From Notamacropus eugenii (lineage: Eukaryota; Chordata; Mammalia; Diprotodontia; Macropodidae), in contig NC_092876.1 in NCBI RefSeq assembly GCF_028372415.1, positions 219,529,528 through 219,593,527 of the forward strand: 64,000 nt of DNA, read 5' to 3'. Position numbers and translations under genes: made by a program. Within the stretch, counting starts at the first letter, position 1; each line of letters starts with the position of its first letter. Under the pieces are notes generated by a model. That model was not told where the DNA came from. It saw nothing but the letters and a program-made list of their open reading frames with translations, and searched no databases. Below are positions 37,401 to 50,100 of this stretch, one piece after another.

Positions 37401-40400
37401 ACTAACAAAGACCTGTATATACTACCCCTTATCCCTTTCACTAGCCTGTTAAATAAGGGGAGAAAGCAACAGTACTTATGGCAAGGAAGAAAGATTTTTC
37501 TTGAACTGATTCACTTTAAGAAGAATATGGCATATTTGTGAAAGTAAGGGCTGTTCAGTACTGCAGATAGTTAAGGTCCCTACTAGACTAAAAACTTCTA
37601 TCATTCAAAGGACATCTAGCACACATTCCCTAGGTCTCCTAATGCACAGGTAATCATTCTGCTACAAAATAGCGATGATTCATTCTGAATTAAATACCTT
37701 CCTTTTGGTCTAGAACTGTGATTTCATCAGTGTAGGGAGCTCCCTGGTTGAGGAAAATCTCTGTACACCAATGAAGACCAGCAACTGTTGATCAGCGTAT
37801 AATCTTAAAGCATTTCCTGGGGGCACTGAGAGGTTAAAATTCACAGGATCACAAAGCCAGGATGTGTCACAGGCAAGGTATTTCTGATTCTAAGATCACG
37901 TCCTTTTATTCACTACAACATATATACACTTCAAGAGATTCTTGTGCTATGTAAAAATAATTTGCATTATAACTGATCACAATTTTAAAGACACATAAAA
38001 ACCAACATGGCAATGAATTTGATCCCATAAGTCAGCAGGCTGATGTTTATGAATCCAGAAAACACAAACCTGGTACGTAGAAACAGGAGAAGCAATATAA
38101 GGTGTAATAGACGTCTGAGTGATCATTCGATTTGTAGCAATACTGTAAGGTGAAGGATAAAATCTGGAACAAATGGAAAAGCCTTGTTAAATAGTGCTCT
38201 ACATTTTTATTACATGCCAGACAAAATTCTGTAGTTCTTCACCCCTAATATATCCTATTAAAGCAGGTTTTATAAGTCTGAGGTTTTCAATTTGTTTTTA
38301 AAAAAACGGACAACTGCATTTCAGTATAAACATGTACACACACACACATATGCACATTTAAAAACATTATTAAGAGAAGGTATTCACAGGCTTTAGCAGA
38401 CTATAAAGGGGTCCATTAGCCAAAAAACATTAAGAACTTCTGCTTTAAAATATCATGTGTGTAATCTTAAATACATACCCATTCTGTAAAGCAGCTGTGG
38501 TTGGATCGTAGGTAAGTGTCATTCCAGCCTATAGTGAGAATAAAGATGTAATTGAGAATGGAATAACATACCATATTCTATTCCTTACAATCCTGAAAAG
38601 CAAAATATATATTGTTCAATATGATTACTGCATAAGAAATTTCTATTTAGTATATTTAACTATTTATGTTTAAGATGAACAAACATTTACATTTTCTTCC
38701 ACTTCAATGTAAACTCTTTGAGGACAGGGTCAATTTTTGGTTTTGTCTTTATAGCTTTGCCAGTACAGTGCCTAGTCAAGAAGAGATCCTTTTCCTAAAA
38801 TTTTTGAACTGGACTTATGATTTAACTGGCACAGAGAATTCCTGATGAGGAAATACCTTCTATCTGTGCAGATTTGCACATGCTCTTTAAATGATAGTGC
38901 CCCCATGCAACTCCTTTACTTGCCAAGGGTCAGCCAAACATTAGAAGTCAGAGGTGGGACTTTAATTCTTCCATTTCTAAATCTATGATACTATGATCTA
39001 AGTCTTTCTCATTTTGAATCTAGTTCTATACCCAGGATGCCATGCTGCCTCTCAGAACAAATAAATACTGAGAAAAAAAATAATTATAACAGAATTAAGC
39101 CAGAGAGTTACTGAATGACCATTTTCCCTTCTTTCTCATATCAGTCTTCTTTAAGATTCCTTCCATCTCCAAATCTATGATGCTATCACTTCGGAGTCCT
39201 CCCTTTGCAATTTCTTAGAGGCTATTCAGTTCATTTTGTAGACAAAGAAACTGAGGCACAGAGTAATTACATTAGTTGCCCAGGATTTCATAAGCTAGTA
39301 AGGATCTGAGAAAGGATTTGAACTCGTTTCCCTAGTTCAGTGCCCATTCTGCTGGATCTTGCTTCCTCATACTACGTACATAACAAACAGAGTTGGTAAC
39401 CTTAAAGATCTATTAAACATTTTTTCACCTAGGAAAATAATTTTCCAAAATAATCAGCAGGGGGAAAGGAAACACCATTCAATCATAAATGTACTATTGG
39501 ATAAAGCCCAATTTCTGAGCAGTGTTCAATGTTGTCACTTCTAAGACAACATGCTATTGATTGAGATTATCCAAGTACTGGTGCTTGTGCTCCACGGAAC
39601 CCAAAGACTCCAGTCAGTGCTTAATTCTTCTCAGTTTATCTAATTTGTGGACTCCTGTAGTTGTCACCTAGTAATAAAGTATATGTTTGGACAGTTTTAA
39701 GATAAGGCATTGTCTAACATACAAACCATATCTGTACCAATGGCAGTCATTCAAAAAGTAATGTGTGGTCAGGCTAGAAAAGCCTTCTCTATGACTGTTT
39801 CCCGAAGCATTCACCCTGAAGTTTTAGAGAAAAGACTCATAAGCCTCACCTCGCCTTCTCTGTGCCATGCTCTCCCATTCTGTATGTACTTGTTCTGATT
39901 CTGTCGCTTCTTCTGTCCACCATCTGCAAACTTGCACAACAGAGGTTCTGCAGGAGCTAAGGAAATGAGGGAAAGAATACTCTGAAACTAGTGCATCAAT
40001 GGAACATGAAAAATTAAGAGGTTTTTTTGGGGGGAATAGGGGTAGGGATGGGAAAGAACACTGCTAATGTTGTAGCACAGTCAAGAGACTGTATAACATT
40101 AATTTTGAAATCATCTACCAGAAAAGTACATTATAATATCAGTATTTTTCCTGGACCACAAGATAACAACTCAAAGGCTCAAAAAGGTCATAAATTTAGA
40201 GGGTATCTAGCCATCTAGTATAGCCCTTTCATTCTACAGATGGGGGAACTGAGGCTCAAGGAAGGTACCAGCAGTTTCCCCAAGGTCAAAACAAATAGCA
40301 AGCTTAAGAGACGGAACTTAAGCCCAAGCCCCATGACTCTATAAATAGCACATCACACAACACTGCCCCCATATTACAAATTAGTCAGAGGAGAAAAGAT

Positions 40401-41071
40401 ACTATTGTACTACTTTGAGACAAATGAATAGGACTAATTGATATTTTCCCTGCTCATATCCAATGTAGTAGATAGAATGCTGGGCCTGGAGTCAGGAAAG
40501 CCTAAGTTCAAATTCAGCCTCAGACATTTTCTAGCTGTATAACTCTGGCCAAGTCACGGTCTGCCTCAGTTTCATCATGTGTAAATTGGGGATAATAGCA
40601 CCTACCTCCCAGGGCTGTGGTGAGGATCAAAGGAGATAATATTTGTAAAGTACCTGACACATAGTAGGTGCTTAATAAATGCTTACTCCCTTCTCTTCCT
40701 GTGCTACTTCTTTTATGTTTTGCTCTGCTTTTCCATAGCCATGAAGATAGTAGTTGATTCCTGAAAGCTCTGTCTCTTTCTGTATTTCTAATTAGTACAT
40801 TGAGGGAAATCACATGCTTCTTCTGTCTGGTTCCCACATTCTGTGCTTTGTCTCCTAGAGTAACATGATTACTACTTTCATGTGCTGTTTCAAAGTCAAA
40901 TAACCATAAAGAAAAAAATATTACTTGCAGAAAATTTACTCCTTTCCCCTTTGTCTCTTATTATCCTAATTTATTTCCTATTTTGCATCATTGCTAGTGC
41001 TCAGCCCCTACCCACCCACTAATCATAGGGTGGAAGCTGTGGTATGACCTGCCTTAGAATATTACCCTGCC

Positions 41072-41134
<63 letters not shown>

Positions 41135-44100
41135 CAAACCAAAAAACAACCAAAAAAAACCCACCCAACCTCAAAGAACCTGTAATTCCTTCCCTATGAG
41201 CTGTCTGGGCTATTGTGTGACACTCCTTTCTCTTTTAATCAGTCGGCAACACCCTTGTGGGGCATGTTGGGATGTGAACGGAGGTAGTTTCTGAATGAGA
41301 ACTGGACTCATAGGATGGGGAGGCAAGAATATAAATCATAACATTAGATATCTGGCAAGAAATTCAGTATAAGCATTCACTCTCTTTTTGACAAAAGGGC
41401 CCTTTGTTTATCTCCTGTCTCCACTCCCCCAAGCTTTCCTGCCTAAGGAATTCCCATTTAAGGCAACCTGGGTGTGGTGGAAGATCGGAATTGGGCCAAA
41501 TCTCAGAAGGTGAATGAAGTACCCTCTTTGTTTTTTCAGTAGAAGTTTGGATTTTCAGAAATCATCACATTTCTGTAATAATGACTAAAGGTAGAGCAAA
41601 TAGATGCAATGGAGGGAAAAAAAGGGAAGCCATATTAAAGCCCCTTATAACCTGGCCCCTTCCTACCTTTCCAGCCTTCTTATACTTTAATCCACATATT
41701 TTTATTTTCCAGTGACACTGGCCTCCTTGCTGTTCTTCAAACGAATCACCCCATCTTATGACTCCATGAATTTTTATCCAATGTCCCCCATGTCTTGAAT
41801 GTTCTTCTTTTCATCTCCGCCTCCTGACTTCCTTTACTTCATTTAAGTTCCAGTTAACTGAACATATCTTTTGCAAAAAGTCTTTCCCAGTCTCCCTTAA
41901 TGGTACTGTCTTTCCTCTTATATAATCTCCAATTTACCCTGTATATATCTTGCATATAAATAGTCATTTGCATGTTGTCTCCCCCATTAAAATGAGATCT
42001 TGACAGTAGGGACAATCCTTTGATTTTTCTCTCAGTTCAGCATTTAGGACCGTGCCTGGCATATTGTAGGCATGAACACTTATAAATGCTTGTTGGATTG
42101 ACTTGAATTGTTCATTTATATTCCTTTAATATTATTACTGGATCACTTTAAATGAGATGGAACACCAGAGAACATTATCCAATAAAGACATGTCATAGAG
42201 TTCTCAAACTCTCCATGTTGCTTGATGCACAGTATGGGTCTAAGGAATATGTGTTGAGATAACTTAATGATGGTTTTCCATTTCCAAATTGTTAGGTGCT
42301 GATCTTCCTCACTACTTGTCTTTCTTGTCTTTCAGGCAGTCTATGTACATATATATGTATCCACATATCAACAATGTTGGGGAGGCTTTAAGAGAGATGA
42401 CTATGGGAACACAAATCAATGTTCCTGGGATTGAGAGAAGTAAAATCTATTTTGACGCTCTCATCAAAGGGCATATCATCCACATTAAAAAAAAATTATC
42501 TGGTATGACATTTGATGTTAAATTTGTCCTACATATGATCTGACTAATGTTACCTTTTGGATATTAATGAGAAACTTTGATGACTATTAGTACTTCTCAT
42601 GTATCGAAATCATAAAGTATTTCTTAAGTATATAATCTGTCTCAGGCACAGGGCTATGCACTGGCTATATAAAGGAAAAGCAAAAATTCTTTCTAAAATG
42701 AAGGAGCTTGCATTTTAATAGGTGAGATAATGTGTGTGTGTGTGTATGTGTGTGTGTATGTTTGTGTACACAAATAAAGTAAGAAATATGTTAACCTTGA
42801 CAGGGAAGGCACTCACATCTGGGAGAGAGGGGAGGAGAATAGTAAGATGAAGTTTGACCTTCGTCTTGAAGGAAACCAGGGATTCTAAAATGTAGAAGTA
42901 AAGAGGTAGGACATTTTAGGGATAGAGGACAGCTGGTGCTAAGGTTCAGAGAACTGTATGTGAAGAACAGGAAACAGGTAAGTATAGTTGGATCATGGGC
43001 AGCTAGATAGTACAGTGGATAGAGCACTAAGGCTGGGAATCAGGAAGTCTCATCTCCCTGAGTTGAAATCTGGTCTCAGATGCTAGTTGTATGATCTTGG
43101 GCATGTCACTTAACCCTGTTTGCCCCAGTTTCCTCATCAGTAAAATGAGCTGGAGAAGGAATTGGCAAACCATCCAGTATCTTTGCCAAGAAAACCCCAA
43201 ATGGGGTCACAAAGAGTCAGACATGTCTGAAACAAATGAACAAGCTGGGCTGGAGGCTGTATGAAGGGAATTGTTATGAGAGAAGATTGGAGAGAAAGGA
43301 AGGGACTAAAGTGTAAAGAGATATAAATGCCAAACAAAGGATTTTATATTTACTCTTAGAGGTAATAGGGAGCCAATGGAATTTAATGAGAAAGGAAGTA
43401 ACATGTGTAGACTTCTACTTGAGGGAAATCATTTTGGTCTCCTTGTATCCAATTTCTCTCTATCACAATCCATCCTTACATAGTTCCTCATTAAGAGGTT
43501 ATTGTAATAGTTCAGGTAAGAAGGGACGAAGGCATGATCTAGAAAGGTGGTTGTATGAGTGGAGAGAAAAGTACTATTTGTTATTTAGAGAGGTGAAGTA
43601 GAATTAAAAAGATTGGCCAATTTACTGGATGGGAATTTGCAAGAGAGAGAATGGGGTTAGAAATGTGAATTGGCATTCAGGAGAAAGGAATGGGTATGAA
43701 GATCTAGGAGTTATTTACATAAAGAAATTAACATAACTGATGGAAGCTAATCAAATTACCACATGAGACTACAAACAGGAGAAATGGCCAGGCAGGTAGG
43801 AGATCTAGAAAAACTATATTTGACAATGCCAAAGAATTAACACTTAGACTTGAAATGATCTTGCAATATTTCTTTCTGAATTGGATTTTTTAAAAATATG
43901 ATTTTCAAGGAGCTTAGTTGGCCCAGTGAGTAGTACAAAATTTCTAGTTTTTCCTCACAGACATGACTTAATCTGGAAAAAGCAAGAAACACTGTTTGAC
44001 TGTTCCAAGACATTTATTGTAAGTCAGCCAAATTGGGCTGGAGTTGTAACCTATTTAACCATGTATAACACTGATTCAGTTTAACATGTAAATATGTTCT

Positions 44101-47100
44101 ATATACACATACACATGTATAAGTTTAACACTGTCTTCTATATTTAATAAGGGCTTTTTCATTGAAATGAGATGCTAAATTCAGACATTAAAAATGGAAC
44201 AACTATAAAGCGTAATTTGATCATATCAGGATTTGATAATGTTAGATGCAGATGGCTGTCATAAATTTGAGGTGCTGCCTTCCAGAACTTTAATGTACCT
44301 CGTTCTTTTTGTCTTCTTTTCTCAAATCACCACTAATTAGCTTTCAAGGCTTTCCATCAAAGTCTAATTTTACTAAATTTTATTTCCTTATTTGCAAAAG
44401 AAACTATTTTGTAAAATTCCACTAAATAAACTCGTGATGTAATGAGATCATCTTGAAGGGATTTGCCATGCATAAATTTGCATATGCATTTTTTTGTGAA
44501 TAAACACTTCTTATTAATTTTCATTCACTTAGATTGTATATAATCATGGAACAAGAGAGTCAAGAACCAATCAAGTTCAATGAAAAAAAGGTTAAAAGTT
44601 CTGATAAATGATGTTTGCAAATAGATACTTTTTTTAATGGAAGTAGATGGCATAATTTATATTTTAATATTCTTAAAATGAATTTTAATTACCTTGTGAT
44701 TCAAAGCTGTCTCTAACATATTTTCCCCTTATTCTATAGATGAGTTAAACCACATTGCACACTGGCAGGCATTTTATATCTTGGAAAAAAACAATTGTCT
44801 TATTTTGAAATGCCATAACGAATAAAAATTACCATTAAAGAGTAAAAATACAATTTAAGACTATAAAGCCATTTGCTTCAAGAAAATAACTTTCCTGTAG
44901 TATTCCATGTAAAGTACTCCAACAGTGACTTTCTTTTTTTAAAAAATATTAGTTTTACATTGACTTTTTTCCCAGTTATCAAGCATTCATCTTCTTATTT
45001 TCATCTCTCCCAGCCCAGTGAAAAAGGAAAAAAAAATACAAACTCCTAATATCACATAATCAAGTAAACTAAAATCCCACTAAAAATTTATTTCTTTTTC
45101 TGCATAGTAGTCCATTGGCTTTTTGTCATGAGGTGGGCAGTGTTCTTGTGCATTTGTCCTTGTCAATCAGCATGATAGAGTTCTTAAGTCATTCAAATTT
45201 TTCATTTAAAAATTTTTTTTCTGGTTCTGCTGACTTCACTCTGCCTCATTTCATACAAATCTTTCCATGGGTCTCTTGAGCAGTCTTTTCCCTCATTTCT
45301 TATAGCATACTAGGATGCCATTACATTCATACCACAATTTTTTCAACTCTTCCTCAACAGATGGATACCCCTTTAGTTCCAGTTTTGTGCCACCATGAAA
45401 AGAGCTGCTATTAATATTTTTGGGCATATAAGGTCTTTTCCTCTTTCTTTGATTTTTCCAGAACAATGATGCTTTGGCCTGCCTAATGCCTAGTAATCAA
45501 CAGATTAATGTGATACCAGGGAGAGGAGTTTTTGGTCATTTAAAAATATAATCCAGTAATGAATGACTGATGCTGCGGCAACAGCTGCTGTTTTCATGCA
45601 CTGCTGCTCTACCTTCTTGGGAAGCTGTTAGGCATGAGAAACTTAATTTCCCTAAAAGTTCTTGAATCAAGTCTCATTTTTTTTAAACTTGCATCATGCA
45701 TTCTAGGAACACAAATAATATGGAGAAGGATTTCTCTTATTGCAATTCTGGAAATTTTTAGGTAGAATGGACATAATTTATATGAATTTTATTTCTAGAG
45801 TGATAAAGAGTTTAGCTTTAATGATTTGATCTAGTTTTATGGAGAGGAAAAAAAAGCTTTGCAAAGGGGTTTACTTTTTAAAATAAGTATGCTTATTAAC
45901 AGATAAAGGCATTCTAAACATCATACCTTATCCCTTGCCAAGCAGGAGGGGAAGTTTCCTAACCTCAATTTTCTCTGTAAGCTACAGAACCTCTATATAG
46001 AAGCCCTGGACCAAAGAATCTAAGAGAACTAGATTTAAGTCATGCACTGAAAGAGGGACAAAATTAGCTCAAAATGAGCTCTTCTCATTGTCAGTACAAA
46101 GGATACTTATTTAATATTAAGGAAATATGACATTTTTCATTTACTTACAGATACTCATGTAAACAAACAGACAGGGGGCAGAGCCAAGATGGTGGAGTAG
46201 AAGGATGCACATACACTAGCTCTTACCCCACAGCCCACAAAATACCTGTAAAGAAGAACTCCCAACAAATTCTAGAGCAGCAGACGCCACAGAACAATGG
46301 AGTGGAGGAGATTTCTAGCCCAGAGTGACCTGAAAGTAAGACAGGAAAGGTCTGTCCCATCAGACGTGGAGCACAGCCCAGCCCAGCCTTGGCCATGTGG
46401 CACCGGGAGGAGCAGAACCAAGCAGGCTTCAGGGACAGAATCTCCAGCAGCAGTACAGATCCCTCAACCCACAGGTGCTAAAGGTCAGTGAGGTTTTTTT
46501 TGGTTGCCCAAGAAGGGAGTACGGTGATCCCATAACTCAAGCCTCTTCAGGTGGCAGCAGTGGAGGCAGCAGCAGACAGGGGCTCCCAAGGCAGTCAATA
46601 GCCTGCATCCATTGTTGAAGGTCTCACCTCAGAGTCCCTGAGGGAGCTGAGCCCCATGTGGCAGCCCTGCCCCCACCTGAGCAGCTGATCTTAATCTCAC
46701 ACTGAATAGTGGCCCTGCCCCCGCTTAAAGCCCCTGAGGGATTGGAGCAGCTCATCTGAATCTCAGCCCCCAGTGTGGGCTTGGCAGAATTGGAGGCGAG
46801 GTGGTTGTGGAGAGGAAACTCAGAAGTCAAGTAATTGGCTGGGAAAAATGCCCCAAAAAGGGAAAAAAATAAGGCCTTAGAGGGCTACTTTCTTGGGGAA
46901 CAGGTGTCTCCCTCCATCCTTTCAGATGAGGAAGAAGGCATACTGTCAGAAAAAGTCAAGGTCCCTGCCTCCAGGGCCTCCAAAGGGGGCTCAGGCAACA
47001 GAAGAGCTTGAAAAACGAGTTAGCAGCTTACTAAAGAAGAACCAAGAATATGCTAAGGAAAATAACACCTTTAAAAAGAGGCTAACTCTATTGGAAAAAG

Positions 47101-50100
47101 AGGTCCGAAAAGCCAATGATGAGAAGGAGGCTTTAAAAAGCAGAATTAGCCAAATGGAGGAGAAGGTTCAAAAGCTCACTGAACAAAATAATTTGTTGAA
47201 AGAGAGAACTGAGTTCAGGGAAATGAGTGACTATGAGATAAACCAAGCAGTTAGAAAACAAAACCAAAAGTTTGAAAAAAATAGAAGATAATATGAAACA
47301 ACTCATTGGAAAAACAACTGACCTGGAAAATAGATCTAGGAAAAACAATTTAAAAATTATGCGTTTACCTGAAAGCCATCATCAAAAAAAAGAGCCCAGA
47401 CATTATCTTCCATGAAATTATCAAGGAAAACTGCCCTGATCTTCTAGAACCAGAGGGCAAAATAAATAATGAAAGAATCCACTGATCACCTCCTGAAAGA
47501 GACCTGAACAGAGAAACTCCTAGGAATATTGTGGCCAAATTTCAGAGCCCCCAGATCAAGGAGAAAATACTGAGCAGCTAGAAAGAAATAATTTGAGTAT
47601 TGTGGAAATACAATCAGCATAACACAGGATCTGGCAGCTTCAACATTAAGGGATCAAAGGGCTTGGAATGGGATATTCCAGAGGTCAAAGGAACTGGGAC
47701 TGAAACCAAGAATCACCTACCCAGCAAATCTGAGTATAATACTTTAAGGGAATAAATGTTCATTCAATGATATAGAGGACTTGAGGAAAAGATCAGAGCT
47801 GTATAGAAAATTTGACTTTACAATACAAGAATCAAGAGAAGCATGAAAAGAAATTGTTCACATCTGCCCCTTCTACTGGGGGAAATCTTCACATGCTTGG
47901 GGTATACACCCCCCACCCCCCAACTCATCGATGGGTTTGAGACCTTGGTTACCTTCAACCTCCTTTAGAGTTCATAGGCTGAGATGGTTTTACCTAGGTT
48001 TGACTGCTGTGCATGCTCCAGCTTCTTGGAACCACAGGTGAGAGTTGGGCGACACCCAAGGTGAATGAGTAGCCTTGAAAAGGGCTTGGCAAGCCTTCAC
48101 CCTAAAAGTGCTAGTTCTCCCTGAATACGCCATACACCTCATTCTCTATATAGTATAGAGATAGATGGTCTAATCTAGTGAAGTGAAAGAGCAAGCCATA
48201 ACTGGGTTCAAGTCCACAATCTAGTTGTGTGACCCTGGATAAATTCCTTTGTTCCCCTCTGGTATGAGGAGAAGTGGAGGGGGAAAAGAAGATTTTGCCA
48301 TGAGCATGGCATTGCTGGAACAAGATGTTTATAGGACAGCTGATTGTATGATGCAGAATGCAGTCAATTTGGGTTTATCTGCCTTGCCTAGAGAACTAAC
48401 TTGAGTATCTTTCCATTTCTATAGCTTAAAGGGAACTGTTTGTCATTGTAATTGGCAGCTAGGTGGTATGGTGAATGTAACATGCGTCTGGAGGAAGGAG
48501 GATAGCTAAAGGATACAGTGGAGAGAGCACTGGGCTTGGAATCAGGAAGACAACTTCATGAGTTCAGATCTGGCTACAGATACTTACTAGCTGTGTGACC
48601 CCGGGCAAGTCACTTAAACTCTGCCTCAATTTCCAGAGACACGAGTTGCTCCAAGCATATCAGTTGTCCTCACTGATGTGTACTTTTCATAGCTTTCAGT
48701 AAGCAGGTGTCCAATTCTTCTCCAAAGATATTATGTGTATTTTTATGTGTATTATTAGGTCTGAAAATATGATCCAGGTGTCTGGGTTAACTGTGAGTGA
48801 TTGATTATCGTTGCTTTCATCTTTAAGCAAATGTTTTGTTTCTGAGTTAATGATGTTATCACTGCGATGAACTGAGTTTTTTTTATAATGGCTTCATTCC
48901 CCTTCAACGTGCTTCATGGTCCAGGAACACTGGCCAACTTGCTGTTCCCCAAACAGACACTTCATCCTCTAGCTATATGCCATTACACTTTCTATTCCCC
49001 ATGACTGGAATGTTCTTTCTCCTCCCCTCCACTACCTAGCTTCTGTGACTTCCTTCAAGATTCAAAATTTTATATAAAAAAATGAAAGTTAAAAATTGTA
49101 TTTACATGTAACTGGAAAAAAAAAACTATTTAAAAAAACCAGATAGTAAGGCAGAGATTTGTCCCCCTCTAAAATCTAAATAAAAATCATTCAAGTTATG
49201 TCTTACACCACTCTAGAAATAAAGTTCAAATAAATTCTGTCTGCTACCTCAAAATATTTTTTAATGAAATTTAATACATAAAAGGAAATCAAAATCCTTC
49301 TGATGGTGCCACCTTATTACTTTGCTTCTATTTTTTGCTAACATGAAAGCAGGGAGAATGGTGTCAGAAAATAAAGGGTAAGACAGATTGCAAGCAAACA
49401 AACTGAATGTATAATGTCTGTCATCTGACTTTAAAGTAATAAGATATTTATTTGTTGGAAACAAACACACCAGAGTTTATGTTCCCAAATGAAAGTCATC
49501 CTTCAAAGTGGTCACCTTGGGAGGTAAAAAGGTTTATTCCAATAATCCTGTCCATTGTTCAAACATTTTTGGAAGAACTCTTTTGGAACAGACTCAAGAC
49601 CTGCAGAAGAAATCAGTGACTTCACTTTATAGTGACGTATCATTTGTGCCTTAAGATCATAGGATCATAGATTTCTAGCTAACCTTAAGAATCATATAAA
49701 TTAACCATCACCTCATCTTACAGAGAGGAAACTGAGCTCCTTCCCCCTTTCCTCCTCCTCCATGCAAGGTCACACAAGTAGTAAGTGGTGGGCCTGGGAT
49801 TCAAGTTCTAATCCTCCAACTACAAACCCAGCATGGGTTTCCTCCAGCTACAAACCTAAACGTAGTCTCTTGTGACTGTGTTGTGCTGTCGCCCTCACAC
49901 CGTGATGACATCACACAGTTTGTTCATCTACTTTATGCATCAGGTTTGGCTCTGAATGACTTTTGTCTCTGCAGAAATCAAATGAATCCTTGAGGCACAA
50001 AATCTGTGATGAGGATATTCGTAAGAACAATCCTGAAGTCTCTTTGGGAAATTAAAGGAATAGTCTCTAAATGCTGTGAGCAATGGCATCGTTGTTGCAA

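Larger units (their letters stand above)
30147..38069 (-). other. RBMS1 intron, 7.9 kb, repeat-rich in the middle
   Basis: Positions 30150-30720 and 31390-32580 are unique. MIR-type SINE (-) at 31215-31390, family A copy 32590-35960, family A head 36440-36560, an unassigned repeat-like tract 36560-37080 and a family B SINE 37710-37920. Confidence 0.7.

Noticed and set aside
42289..42543. 84-codon plus-strand open frame
   Set aside because: No domain recognised; sits in intron next to a family A repeat; chance frame.
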